Shown here piece after piece: positions 30,577 through 38,733 of a stretch of DNA of 64,000 bases. Position 1 is the stretch's first letter. The number at the start of each line of letters is the position of its first letter. The notes below the pieces were generated by a model, which was not told where the DNA came from, did not search any database, and saw nothing but the letters and a program-made list of their open reading frames with translations. The stretch is taken from NCBI RefSeq assembly GCF_021729135.1, contig NZ_JAJTWW010000001.1, forward strand, positions 186,001 to 250,000. Reading direction: 5' to 3'. Both the position numbers and the translations under genes were made by a program. The stretch comes from Brevibacterium daeguense (lineage in GTDB: Bacteria > Actinomycetota > Actinomycetes > Actinomycetales > Brevibacteriaceae).

Positions 30577-32151
30577 TCAGATGAACTCCACGCCCTGGGC
30601 CAGCGGCAGCTCGCCGGAGTAGTTGATGGTGTTCGTCGCCTGGCGCATGTAGGCCTGCCAGGAGTCGGTGCCGGACTCACGGCCCCCGCCGGTCTCCTTG
30701 TTGCCGCCGAACGCGCCGCCGATCTCCGCTCCCGAGGTGCCGATGTTGACGTTGGCGATGCCCGTATCCGAGGTGGCGATGAAGCGTTCCGCCTCGGCCA
30801 GGTCGGAGGTGAAGACCGCCGAGGACAGGCCCTGGGGGACGGCGTTGTTGAGCTCCACGCCCGCGTCGAAGTCCGTGTACTCCATGACGTAGAGGATCGG
30901 AGCGAAGGTCTCCTCCTCGACGATCGGAGTCTGCCCCGGCATCCGGACGACCGCGGGCTCGACGTAGTAGGCCTCCGGCGCGGCCTCGGCAAGCACCCTG
31001 CCGCCGCCGCAGAGCACCTCCCCGCCCTGGGCGACCGCGGCCTCGAGCGATTCCTGCATCTTCCGGAAGCCGGCCTCGTTGATCAGCGGACCGACGAGCA
31101 CGCCCTCGGCGGTCGGCGAACCGATGCTCAGCGTGCGGTAGGCGGCGACGATCCGCTCGGTGAGCTCCTCGGCGATGTCGGAGTGGACGATGAGCCGACG
31201 CAGTGTGGTGCATCGCTGGCCGGCTGTCCCGGCGGCGGCGAAGACGACCCCGCGCAGGGCCAGGTCGAGGTCGGCGCTCGGGGCGACGATGGCGGCGTTG
31301 TTGCCGCCGAGCTCCAGCAGGGACCGCCCGAAGCGCTGAGCGACCCGGGGTCCGACCTCACGGCCCATCCGCACCGAGCCGGTCGCCGACAGCAGCGCGA
31401 TCCGGGGGTCGTCGACGAGCAGCTCGCCGATGCCGCGGTCGCCGACGAGCACTGTGGCCAGGTCTGCGGGGGCGCCCTGCTCCTCTGCCGCACGCCGGAG
31501 CAGGGCGCTGGCTCCGATCGCCGACAGCGTCGACAGCTCCGACGGCTTCCACACCACGGTGTCCCCGCAGACCAGCGCGAGAGCGGTGTTCCAGGAGTAC
31601 ACGGCCACCGGGAAGTTGAAGGCGGAGATCACACCGACCACGCCGAGGGGATGCCAGGTCTCCATGAGGCGGTGGCCGGGCCGCTCACTGGGAAGGGTCT
31701 TGCCGTAGAGCTGCCGCGACTGGCCGAGCGCGAGCTCGCAGATGTCGATCATCTCCTGCACCTCGCCGGCTGCCTCCGACGGAGTCTTGCCCGCCTCGAC
31801 GGTGACGAGTCCAGCCAGCTCCTCCTTGTGCTCCGTCAGCAGCCGGCCCCAGCGCTGGACGACCCTGCCGCGGACCGGAGCCGGCACCTCGCGCCACTGC
31901 TCGAACGCCGCCTGGGCGGCTGCGATCTTCCGGCTCACCGAGTCGGGCGTGTCACCGGGGAGATGGCCGAGGGTCTGTCCGGTGATGGGGGAGCGCACGG
32001 GCAGCGTCCCGGAGGACTCCGCGCTCAGCAGGGAGTCGAAGTCGACGCCGCAGGCGGACAGGCCGGTGCGGACCAGCTCCTGGATCTCCTCGGGCCGGGG
32101 CAGCTGCGTCTGCGCGGTGGCGGTCTGCGGATCGGTCGATGCTGGATTCAC
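30577..32151 (-). CDS. ALDH7-type dehydrogenase (aminoadipate semialdehyde / P6C)
   Basis: A 524-residue NAD-dependent aldehyde dehydrogenase of the antiquitin (ALDH7) group, which oxidises 2-aminoadipate 6-semialdehyde, in equilibrium with piperideine-6-carboxylate, to 2-aminoadipate. Class markers are HPLGVVGVISAFNFPVAVYS, LELGGNNAAIV with the catalytic Glu, GQRCTTLRRL with the nucleophile Cys near residue 314, and the ALDH7-specific end GGNKETGGGRESGTDSWQAY. GTG 32151 is preceded by AGGGAG. It lies 90 bases after an FAD oxidase on the same strand. The exact substrate is inferred from family. Confidence 0.85.
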   Translation of the reverse strand: MNPASTDPQTATAQTQLPRPEEIQELVRTGLSACGVDFDSLLSAESSGTLPVRSPITGQTLGHLPGDTPDSVSRKIAAAQAAFEQWREVPAPVRGRVVQRWGRLLTEHKEELAGLVTVEAGKTPSEAAGEVQEMIDICELALGQSRQLYGKTLPSERPGHRLMETWHPLGVVGVISAFNFPVAVYSWNTALALVCGDTVVWKPSELSTLSAIGASALLRRAAEEQGAPADLATVLVGDRGIGELLVDDPRIALLSATGSVRMGREVGPRVAQRFGRSLLELGGNNAAIVAPSADLDLALRGVVFAAAGTAGQRCTTLRRLIVHSDIAEELTERIVAAYRTLSIGSPTAEGVLVGPLINEAGFRKMQESLEAAVAQGGEVLCGGGRVLAEAAPEAYYVEPAVVRMPGQTPIVEEETFAPILYVMEYTDFDAGVELNNAVPQGLSSAVFTSDLAEAERFIATSDTGIANVNIGTSGAEIGGAFGGNKETGGGRESGTDSWQAYMRQATNTINYSGELPLAQGVEFI

Positions 32152-32241
32152 TGTGGACTCCCTGTCGTTGTCGTGCGGTCCGGTGGACGTGGGGTGATCG
32201 TTCGCGATTGCTGCTCGGATCCCATCGTGGCATGCGTGCGA

Positions 32242-33399
32242 TCACACGATGTTGAGTTCGACGCGCAGCTCGTCGGTGTCGAAGCGCTCGGTGCTCATGC
32301 CGCTGACGTCGACGAACGGTTCCACCCCGAGGAAGAGGTCGCGCATCACCTCGCCGACGGCCGGTCCCTGGAGGAAGCCGTGGCCGGAGAAGCCGCAGGC
32401 GTAGAGGAAGCCGGGGACTTCCGGCGAGCGGCCGATCAGCGCGTTGTGGTCCGGGGTGCACTCGTACAGCCCGGCCCAGCCGCGGCGGATGCACACGTTC
32501 TCCAGGGCCGGGGTGCGGCGGCTGATGAGCTGGGAGAGGTGTTCGGGCCAGCGGGGGTCGAAGTGGGTGTCGAATTCCCGCACATCGTGCTCCTCCGGCG
32601 CACCGAACAGCAGGCCGTCTCCTTCGGAGTGGAAGTAGTACGACGTGGAGAAGTCGATGGTGAAGGGCAGCCGGCGGGCATCGAAGTCGACCGGCTCGGA
32701 GACCACGATGTGCCGGCGCAGCGGGGTCACCGGCAGGTCGACGCCGGCCATCCGTCCGATCGCCTGCGACCACGCCCCTGCCGCGCACACGACCGTGTCG
32801 GTCGCGACCGGCCCGGCGGTGGTCTCCACCCCGGTGATCCGGCCATCCGCCACCACGATGTTCGTGACCTCGGTGTGCTGGACGATCGACACGCCTCGGG
32901 CGCGGGCGGCGCGGGCGAACCCGGCCACCGTGCCCTCGGGCGTGCAGTGGGCGTCGTCGGGGTTGAAGACGCCGGCCACGAGTCCCTCGGTGCTGATGAC
33001 GGGGGAGAGCTCGTGCGCCTCCGCCGGGGTGATCATCCGCGAGTTCTGGCCCAGCGATCGCTGCAGCGCCACGTTCGCCTCGAAGGCGGCGGCGTCGGCG
33101 TCGTTGTCGAGCAGGAACAGGTAGCCGCTGGCGACGAAGTCGATGTCCTGGGCGAACAGCGACTCGAATGACCGGAACACCTCCAGGGAGCGCGCTCCGA
33201 GCTGGATGTTGACCGCGTCGGAGAACTGCGAGCGCAGTCCGCCCGCGGCACGCGAGGTCGAACCGGCCCCGAGCTCATCGCGCTCGATCACGACGACGTC
33301 CTCGACACCGGCGGCGGCGAGCCAGTAGGCCGTTGCAGTGCCCATGATGCCGCCGCCGATGATGACGACCGACGCCGTGGCAGGCAGGGGTGTCCTCAT
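32242..33399 (-). CDS. FAD-dependent amine/amino-acid oxidase (DAO family)
   Basis: A 385-residue flavoenzyme of the D-amino-acid oxidase / sarcosine oxidase group. The N-terminal dinucleotide fold reads VVIIGGGIMGTATA, then ERDELGAGSTSRAAGG and, near the end, the FAD-closing GFSGHGFLQGPAVGE. Partnered with an ALDH7 enzyme, it could be an L-pipecolate oxidase that yields piperideine-6-carboxylate, but sarcosine- or proline-type substrates cannot be excluded. ATG 33399 has GGGAGGG at correct spacing and is preferred to an ATG six codons upstream. It is divergent from a LysR regulator. Confidence 0.8.
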   Translation of the reverse strand: MRTPLPATASVVIIGGGIMGTATAYWLAAAGVEDVVVIERDELGAGSTSRAAGGLRSQFSDAVNIQLGARSLEVFRSFESLFAQDIDFVASGYLFLLDNDADAAAFEANVALQRSLGQNSRMITPAEAHELSPVISTEGLVAGVFNPDDAHCTPEGTVAGFARAARARGVSIVQHTEVTNIVVADGRITGVETTAGPVATDTVVCAAGAWSQAIGRMAGVDLPVTPLRRHIVVSEPVDFDARRLPFTIDFSTSYYFHSEGDGLLFGAPEEHDVREFDTHFDPRWPEHLSQLISRRTPALENVCIRRGWAGLYECTPDHNALIGRSPEVPGFLYACGFSGHGFLQGPAVGEVMRDLFLGVEPFVDVSGMSTERFDTDELRVELNIV

Positions 33400-33424
33400 T
33401 GACCCTCCCGATCTCATGCGAACC

Positions 33425-33440
33425 TGTGACGAAGATCACC
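33425..33440. promoter_or_regulatory. CRP/GlxR-like operator
   Basis: TGTGA-CGAAGA-TCACC matches the CRP-family consensus TGTGA-N6-TCACA at nine of ten fixed positions. It lies about 1-16 bases downstream of the predicted start of the oxidase transcript, a position that would favour repression. Confidence 0.5.
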
Positions 33441-33447
33441 TGGTTCA

Positions 33448-33476
33448 ATAGTGGGCTCGGTGGTCGTTTCAGACAA
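33448..33476 (-). promoter_or_regulatory. Sigma-70-type promoter of the amine oxidase operon
   Basis: On the minus strand TTGTCT (33476-33471) and CACTAT (33453-33448) are separated by 17 bases. The predicted start near 33441 gives a leader of about 40 bases. Confidence 0.5.
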
Positions 33477-33499
33477 GCGATATTCCGTTAACGCCTCTG

Positions 33500-33512
33500 T
33501 CAGGAAGACTGA
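33500..33512. promoter_or_regulatory. Candidate LysR box (T-N11-A)
   Basis: TCAG-GAAGA-CTGA is an inverted repeat of the T-N11-A class, nine bases before the TAGGCT of the lysR gene. It is suited to autoregulation. Confidence 0.35.
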
Positions 33513-33520
33513 ATGCTCGC

Positions 33521-33526
33521 TAGGCT
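33521..33526 (+). promoter_or_regulatory. -10 element for the LysR gene
   Basis: TAGGCT is followed after six bases by the ATG at 33533, so the transcript is probably leaderless. Confidence 0.5.
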
Positions 33527-33532
33527 CGGCTC

Positions 33533-34429
33533 ATGCAGTGGACCCTGATTCAGCTGCGGACATTCGTCGCGGTCGCGGAGCACTCGACCATGACCGCCGC
33601 AGCGGCCTCCCTCGGCTACACGCCCGGTGCGGTGAGCCAGCACATGAGCGCGCTGCGCCGGGTCGTCGGCAGCGATCTGTTCGTATCGACCGGGCGGCGC
33701 CTGCAGCTGACCCAGGCCGGGCGGCTGCTCCACGCCCGTGCCCGGGCCGTGCTCGCCGCTGAGGCGCAGGCCGCCGAGGCGGTGCGCGGCCGTTCCTTCG
33801 ACAGCACCCAGCGCGTCACCCTCGGGGTGTTCGGCTCGGCATCGGTCGTCGCCTTCGGGCCGGCCGTCGGCAAGCTCGCCGGTTCGGGGATCACGCTGCA
33901 GGCCCGCGAGATCGATGTCGAGTACATGCAGGCCGCGGTCCTCGACGGCCGGATCGACGTCGGCATCGGCATCGACTACCCGTCGTCCCCGCTCGCGCCT
34001 CAGCGCGGGCTTCGCATGGAGCCGATGCGCGAGGAGCCATTCGGCGTCGTCGTCGCGGCGGAGCGTCCCGACCCCTCTCCGGACGAGCTCGCCGCCGAAT
34101 CCTGGATCCTGCCGGCCAATGACTCGACCTTCGGACGGGCGGTGCGGTTCGCGTGCGCCGAACTCGGCTTCGCCCCGCGCGAGACCCACATCGTCGTCGA
34201 CTCCGCGGTCGCGCTCGCCATGGTCGGCAGCGGGATGGGGCTGAGCCTGGCCACTCCGATCATGATGTCGCTGGCTCCGCGCAGCGCGCGACTGGTCGAC
34301 GGGACCGCGGCCGGCGGGCGCAGGATCGTCGCGATGGTCCGGGAGGGCATGGCCGAGCAGCCCGCGATCGCCCACGTCGTCGACGTGCTCGGCGAGGTCT
34401 TCGCGGAGCTGAGATTGTCCGTAGGATGA
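33533..34429 (+). CDS. LysR-type transcriptional regulator
   Basis: A 298-residue LTTR with an N-terminal winged helix-turn-helix (LIQLRTFVAVAEHSTMTAAAA ... AVSQHMSALRR, residues 6-45) and a periplasmic-binding-like effector domain (from about 90, VTLGVFGSASVVA). It is divergent from the FAD oxidase / ALDH7 operon, the classical layout for an LTTR controlling its neighbours, and the shared 133-base region contains an inverted repeat of T-N11-A form. The likely inducer is the amine substrate of the operon (inference). Its stop overlaps the ATG at 34426. Confidence 0.88.
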   Translation: MQWTLIQLRTFVAVAEHSTMTAAAASLGYTPGAVSQHMSALRRVVGSDLFVSTGRRLQLTQAGRLLHARARAVLAAEAQAAEAVRGRSFDSTQRVTLGVFGSASVVAFGPAVGKLAGSGITLQAREIDVEYMQAAVLDGRIDVGIGIDYPSSPLAPQRGLRMEPMREEPFGVVVAAERPDPSPDELAAESWILPANDSTFGRAVRFACAELGFAPRETHIVVDSAVALAMVGSGMGLSLATPIMMSLAPRSARLVDGTAAGGRRIVAMVREGMAEQPAIAHVVDVLGEVFAELRLSVG

Positions 34430-35055
34430 CTGCCATGAGCTATTCGCACCTGTGGGACCGGCTGCGGGAGCAGGATCCGGACCATTCCGTCCGCTACGCG
34501 CAGCGCTGGCGGGACCTGGCCGCCCAGGGCCACGATCTCGATGGGGAGGCGCGCTTCGTCGACGCAATGGCACCTCGGGGATCGCGGATCCTCGATGCGG
34601 GCTGCGGCACCGGGCGGGTCGGCGGCTATCTCGCGGCCGCCGGCCATGACGTGGTCGGGGTCGACCTCGACGACTACCTGATCGCCGATGCCCGGGAGAC
34701 CTACCCGAGTGCCGACTGGCATGTCGGCGACCTCGCCCGATTCGACTTCTCGACAGTCGGCGCCGGCTTCGACATCATCGTCTCCGCCGGCAACGTGATG
34801 ACATTCCTGGACCCGCACAGCCGCCATCGGGTGATGGCGAACCTGGCCGGCGCGCTGGCGGCCGACGGGCGCCTCGTGAGCGGCTTCGGCGCCGGGCGCG
34901 GCTACGAGTTCGCCGACTACGAGGCCGACCTCCGGGCCGCCGGCCTTCAGCCGGCGATCAGCTTCTCCACCTGGAACCTCCACCCATTCACCCCGGGCTC
35001 GGGCTTCCTCGTCTGCGTGGCGCAGCGGGCGGGAGCGCAGCAGGAGGAGCGATGA
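34426..35055 (+). CDS. Class I SAM-dependent methyltransferase
   Basis: A 209-residue small-molecule-type methyltransferase. Motif I is ILDAGCGTGRVGG, followed by VVGVDLDDYLIADAR (motif II acidic residue) and FDIIVSAGNVMTF. No DNA-methylase NPPY motif is seen. ATG 34426 overlaps the LysR stop (ATGA); a second ATG three codons later (34435) has a TAGGAT box seven bases upstream and could be used from a leaderless message. The target is unknown. It starts a three-gene overlapping cassette. Confidence 0.78.
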   Translation: MTAMSYSHLWDRLREQDPDHSVRYAQRWRDLAAQGHDLDGEARFVDAMAPRGSRILDAGCGTGRVGGYLAAAGHDVVGVDLDDYLIADARETYPSADWHVGDLARFDFSTVGAGFDIIVSAGNVMTFLDPHSRHRVMANLAGALAADGRLVSGFGAGRGYEFADYEADLRAAGLQPAISFSTWNLHPFTPGSGFLVCVAQRAGAQQEER

Positions 35056-35618
35056 CGGCGCGCTCGGCGAACATCCCGGCGATCGAGAAGGCGACGGGCC
35101 TGTCGTGGGAAGCCGTGACCGCTGTCCTCGAGGAGGCAGGCGGCAAGGACCTCGCCCATCCGGTCCTGGCGGAGACCGCGCACGAGCTGTTCCGCGGCAG
35201 GGTCGACAATGCCGGTTGGTGGGCCCAGGGCGCGGCGGTCGCCTACGAGCAGCAGATCGGCAGGCGAGTGCCGGGGCAGCGCGGCGACGGCTCATTCCAG
35301 ACCTCGGTCTCGAAGACCTTCGCCGGCGACCCGGACGCGGCGCTCGCCGCGGTCGCTGCGCTGCTGTCCGGCCGCGAGGAGCTCGCCGGAGTGCCCTATG
35401 CGGAGGCGCCCCGCACCTCGGCGACGGAGAAGTGGCGGTACTGGCGGTCGACGATGGCGGACGGAAGCCGGGTCGGCATCACGATCGGCGCCAAGGCCGC
35501 GCGGCGATCCGAGGACCCGGAGAAGTCCACGATCGGGATCCAGGTCGACCGGCTCCCCGACGAGGATTCGGCCGCCCGCTGGCGAGCGTGGTTCAGGGAG
35601 CTGGTGAAGGAGCTGTGA
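35052..35618 (+). CDS. DUF4287-type protein of unknown function
   Basis: A 188-residue protein. Its first 85 residues match the DUF4287 pattern (AIEKATGLSWEAV ... NAGWWAQGAAVAYEQQIGRR), and the C-terminal half is a small alpha/beta domain around WRYWRSTMADGSRVGITIG and ending in ARWRAWFRELV. No catalytic motif is apparent and there is no signal or membrane segment. It overlaps both flanking methyltransferase genes (ATGA and GTGA), so the three should be made together. Confidence 0.65.
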   Translation: MTARSANIPAIEKATGLSWEAVTAVLEEAGGKDLAHPVLAETAHELFRGRVDNAGWWAQGAAVAYEQQIGRRVPGQRGDGSFQTSVSKTFAGDPDAALAAVAALLSGREELAGVPYAEAPRTSATEKWRYWRSTMADGSRVGITIGAKAARRSEDPEKSTIGIQVDRLPDEDSAARWRAWFRELVKEL

Positions 35619-36409
35619 GCTACACCCACGGCTACGACGAGTCGGTGCTGCGCTCGCACTCCTGGCGCACGGCGCAGCGCTGCGCCCCGGACCTGCTGGC
35701 TCGCCTGGATTCCGGGATGCACATCCTCGACATCGGCTCGGGGGTCGGCACTATCACCTGCGATCTGGCCGAGGCAGTCGAGCGCGTGACGGCCGTGGAG
35801 GTCGGCGAGGACAGCGCGCGGCTGACTCGCGAGGAGGCGCAGCGGAGGGGGCGGGACAACATCGAGGTCGAGATCGCCGACTGCCACGAGCTGCCGTTCG
35901 AGGACGGAGAGTTCGACGCCGTCCACATCCACCAGGTCCTCCAGCACGTGGCAGACCCCCGCCGTGCGCTCGCCGAGGCGGTGCGCGTGGTGAGGTCCGG
36001 GTCTCTCGTCTCCGTGACGGAATCCGACTACGGCGGGTTCCGCTGGCATCCGCAGGCGCCGGGCCTGGGGCGGTGGCTGGCGCTCTACCGTGCGACAGCC
36101 CGGCGCAACGGCGGTGAGCCGGACGCGGGCATCCACCTGCGCGCCTGGGTGGCCGATCTGCCCGAGCAGCCGGCCGGTGTGGAGTACCTGTCCCGTCCTT
36201 GGGTCTTCGCGACTCCGGAGGACTGCGGGTGGTGGGGCGACACCTGGGCCGACCGCATCTCCCGCTCGAAGCTCGCGGCGGACGTCGTGGGCTTCGGGCT
36301 GGCGGACGCCTCGGAGCTCGAGGGGATCGCCGCCTCCTGGCGGGGCTGGTCCGCCCACCCGGACGCCTGGTTCACGGTCGCCCACAGCACGGCGCTGATC
36401 ACGAGATAG
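35615..36409 (+). CDS. Class I SAM-dependent methyltransferase (UbiE-like)
   Basis: A 264-residue methyltransferase with motif I ILDIGSGVGTITCDLA, motif II VTAVEVGEDSARL, and FDAVHIHQVLQHVADPRRAL, a pattern seen in Methyltransf_11/UbiE-type enzymes. The C-terminal third (from ESDYGGFRW) is typical of enzymes acting on small metabolites. GTG 35615 overlaps the upstream stop. No substrate can be named. It ends the cassette; two 18-bp direct repeats follow. Confidence 0.78.
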   Translation: MSYTHGYDESVLRSHSWRTAQRCAPDLLARLDSGMHILDIGSGVGTITCDLAEAVERVTAVEVGEDSARLTREEAQRRGRDNIEVEIADCHELPFEDGEFDAVHIHQVLQHVADPRRALAEAVRVVRSGSLVSVTESDYGGFRWHPQAPGLGRWLALYRATARRNGGEPDAGIHLRAWVADLPEQPAGVEYLSRPWVFATPEDCGWWGDTWADRISRSKLAADVVGFGLADASELEGIAASWRGWSAHPDAWFTVAHSTALITR

Positions 36410-36414
36410 CGGTG

Positions 36415-36450
36415 TCGAGGGGTGCGGGGACTTCGAGGGGTGCGGGGACT
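36415..36450. repeat. Two tandem 18-bp repeats
   Basis: The unit TCGAGGGGTGCGGGGACT occurs twice head-to-tail between the methyltransferase and the convergent DUF4916 gene. No function is apparent. Confidence 0.8.
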
Positions 36451-36465
36451 TCGACGGCCGGCATC

Positions 36466-37005
36466 TCAGGGGAGCAGGTCGAGATAGGCCAGCGCGCTCT
36501 TCACGATGTGCTCCTGACCGTGGATCATCTCGGCGACGATGTCCTGCCGCAGTGTCTCCGCAGGCGTCAGCCAGTCCAGGCTCAGCGCATCCTGGCGGGG
36601 CGTGCACTCGCCCCGCACCGGCAGCACATAGCACAGTGCGACCGCGTGCTGGCGCGGGTCGTAGTACTTCGACTCGCCCTCGGTGGGGAAGTACTCGGCC
36701 ACGTGGAAGGGAACCAGCGACGGCGGCAGCGTGGGGAACGCCATGGGCCCCAGGTCCTTCTCGGCATGCCGCAGCAGTGCGGCCCGGATGGGCTCGTGGA
36801 AGCGCACGCGGCCACCGACGAGCTCCCGGCCCAGCGTTCCGTCTCCCAGCGTCCGCAGCAGCAGGCCGATCTTCTCCGGCAGCCCGCTGTCGCCGAGCTT
36901 CACCGGCACCGCATGCACGTAGGTGATCGGCATCCGCCGTCGCAGCGACTTCAGCTCGTCCGGATCGAGCCAGTTCTCGTCGAAGTCCAGTGCGGTGCGA
37001 GTCAT
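36466..37005 (-). CDS. DUF4916 / Nudix-like protein
   Basis: A 179-residue protein of the DUF4916 family, which shares the Nudix fold. The place of the Nudix box is held by GGRVRFHEPIRAALLRHAEKDLG, which keeps the leading glycines but lacks the REUXEE catalytic core, so pyrophosphohydrolase activity is doubtful. Conserved blocks are WLDPDELKSLRRRMPITYVHAVPV near the start and SLDWLTPAETLRQDIVAEM near the end. ATG 37005 is preceded by TAGACA six bases upstream. It is divergent from prpD. Confidence 0.72.
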   Translation of the reverse strand: MTRTALDFDENWLDPDELKSLRRRMPITYVHAVPVKLGDSGLPEKIGLLLRTLGDGTLGRELVGGRVRFHEPIRAALLRHAEKDLGPMAFPTLPPSLVPFHVAEYFPTEGESKYYDPRQHAVALCYVLPVRGECTPRQDALSLDWLTPAETLRQDIVAEMIHGQEHIVKSALAYLDLLP

Positions 37006-37100
37006 GATCCGTGTCTACCACAGACAGCCCTGCGGATGCAGAATCGAGTATCGGCGGCTGCGCTTCGGTATGTGGGTTGCGGGCGGCTTTCGGGACCAAG

Positions 37101-37118
37101 TATCTTGATATCGAGATA
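37101..37118. promoter_or_regulatory. 18-bp near-perfect palindrome upstream of prpD
   Basis: TATCTTGAT-ATCGAGATA pairs at eight of nine positions. It lies 118 bases before prpD and about 96 bases before the divergent DUF4916 gene. The TTGATATCRA core is of a type bound by MarR-family dimers; the actual regulator is unknown. Confidence 0.45.
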
Positions 37119-37139
37119 AAATGTTGGCCACAGCACATG

Positions 37140-37157
37140 GGCGTCAGACCAGACGCC
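37140..37157. promoter_or_regulatory. Second palindrome GGCGTC-N6-GACGCC
   Basis: Six-base arms separated by six bases end directly before the TAGAGT box at 37158-37163. It would therefore cover the -10/-35 spacer of a prpD promoter. Confidence 0.4.
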
Positions 37158-37235
37158 TAGAGTGGATTCGAACCCGCTCGCATCCCGCCTGAGGGACTGC
37201 CGGCGGTCAATGACGACACAAGGAGACTCTTCTTC

Positions 37236-38732
37236 ATGATCAACCACGAAGTCCGCACTTACCGCAGCTCGGAGCACCTTCCCCGTGAAGAGCAGCTCGC
37301 TTGGAAGATCGCCGAAGTCGCGGCTGATCCGGTCGACATCGACCCGGCAGTGACCGACATGGTCATCAACCGCATCATCGACAACGCCGCAGTGGCCGCC
37401 GCCTCCGTGCGCCGCTCGGCTCCGACCCACGCCCGCGAGCAGGCGCAGCCGCACACGACGGAGCCCGGTGCGACGGTGTTCGGACTCCCGCTCCAGGACA
37501 CAGTCTCCCCGGAGTGGGCCGCATGGGCCAACGGAGTGGCGGTCCGCGAGCTCGACTTCCACGACACGTTCCTCGCCCAGGACTACTCGCACCCCGGCGA
37601 CAACATCCCGGCGATCCAGGCCGTGGCCCAGCACCTGGGCATCGGCGGCAAGGACCTCATCAACGGCATCGCGACCGGGTACGAGATCCAGGTCGACCTC
37701 GTCAAGGGCATCTGCCTCCACGAGCACAAGATCGACCACGTCGCCCACCTGGGCCCCTCGGCGGCCGCGGGCATCGGCGCGCTGCTGAAGCTGCCGACCG
37801 AGGTCATCTACCAGGCCGTCGGCCAGGCCCTGCACGTCACCACCGCCACCCGCCAGTCGCGCAAGGGCGAGATCTCCTCGTGGAAGGCCCACGCTCCGGC
37901 ATTCGCCGGCAAGATGGCCGTGGAGGCAGTGGATCGCGCGATGCGCGGAGAAGGTGCACCGTCGCCCATCTACGAGGGCGAGGACGGCTTCATCGCGTGG
38001 ATCCTGTCCGGCCCGGAGGCGCGCTACACCGTGCCGCTGCCGGAGAAGGGCGAGGCCAAGCTCGCGATCCTCGACACCTACACCAAGGAGCACTCGGCCG
38101 AGTACCAGGCCCAGGCCCTGATCGACCTCGCCCGCAAGCTCGGCGGGCAGATCGAGGACAAGTCGCAGATCCGCAGGATCACCATCCACACCTCGCACCA
38201 CACCCACAACGTCATCGGCACCGGCGCCAACGACCCGCAGAAGATGGACCCGAAGGCCTCGCGTGAGACCCTCGACCACTCGATCATGTACATCTTCGCG
38301 GTCGCCATGGAGGACCAGGGCTGGCACCACGAGCGCTCCTACGCCCCTGAGCGCGCTGCTCGCCCGGAGACCGTGGAGCTGTGGCACAAGATCGAGACCC
38401 GCGAGGATCCCGAGTGGACCCGCCGCTACCACTCGACGGACCCGAACGAGAAGGCCTTCGGCGGCCGCGTCGTCATCGAGATGAACGACGGCTCGGTCAT
38501 CGAGGACGAGATCGCCGTCGCCGACGCCCACCCGCTGGGTGCTCGTCCGTTCGTCCGCGAGAACTACGTCCAGAAGTTCCGCACCCTGGCCGAGGGCATC
38601 CTCTCCGACGCGGAGCAGAACCGCTTCCTCGACCTGGCGCAGAACCTCGAGAACCTCAGCCCGGCCGAGGTCTCCCAGCTCAGCTTCGCCGTCGACGGCC
38701 TGGAGCACTCCGGATCGAAGGGAATCTTCTGA
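37236..38732 (+). CDS. prpD: 2-methylcitrate dehydratase PrpD
   Basis: PrpD dehydrates 2-methylcitrate to cis-2-methylaconitate in propionyl-CoA catabolism. The 498-residue protein has the MmgE/PrpD core: [25 protein letters not shown], a helix-rich middle with [15 protein letters not shown], and [13 protein letters not shown]. Its length is normal for the family. AAGGAG precedes the ATG at good spacing. It leads prpD-prpB-prpC with a two-base gap to prpB, and two palindromes plus a TAGAGT box lie upstream, so propionate-dependent control is likely. Confidence 0.94.
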   Translation: MINHEVRTYRSSEHLPREEQLAWKIAEVAADPVDIDPAVTDMVINRIIDNAAVAAASVRRSAPTHAREQAQPHTTEPGATVFGLPLQDTVSPEWAAWANGVAVRELDFHDTFLAQDYSHPGDNIPAIQAVAQHLGIGGKDLINGIATGYEIQVDLVKGICLHEHKIDHVAHLGPSAAAGIGALLKLPTEVIYQAVGQALHVTTATRQSRKGEISSWKAHAPAFAGKMAVEAVDRAMRGEGAPSPIYEGEDGFIAWILSGPEARYTVPLPEKGEAKLAILDTYTKEHSAEYQAQALIDLARKLGGQIEDKSQIRRITIHTSHHTHNVIGTGANDPQKMDPKASRETLDHSIMYIFAVAMEDQGWHHERSYAPERAARPETVELWHKIETREDPEWTRRYHSTDPNEKAFGGRVVIEMNDGSVIEDEIAVADAHPLGARPFVRENYVQKFRTLAEGILSDAEQNRFLDLAQNLENLSPAEVSQLSFAVDGLEHSGSKGIF

Positions 38733-38733
38733 C

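Noticed and set aside
34426-36409. Methyltransferase pair considered as a restriction-modification or defence system
   Set aside because: Motifs are of small-molecule methyltransferases. There is no nuclease, no DNA-target domain and no NPPY motif.
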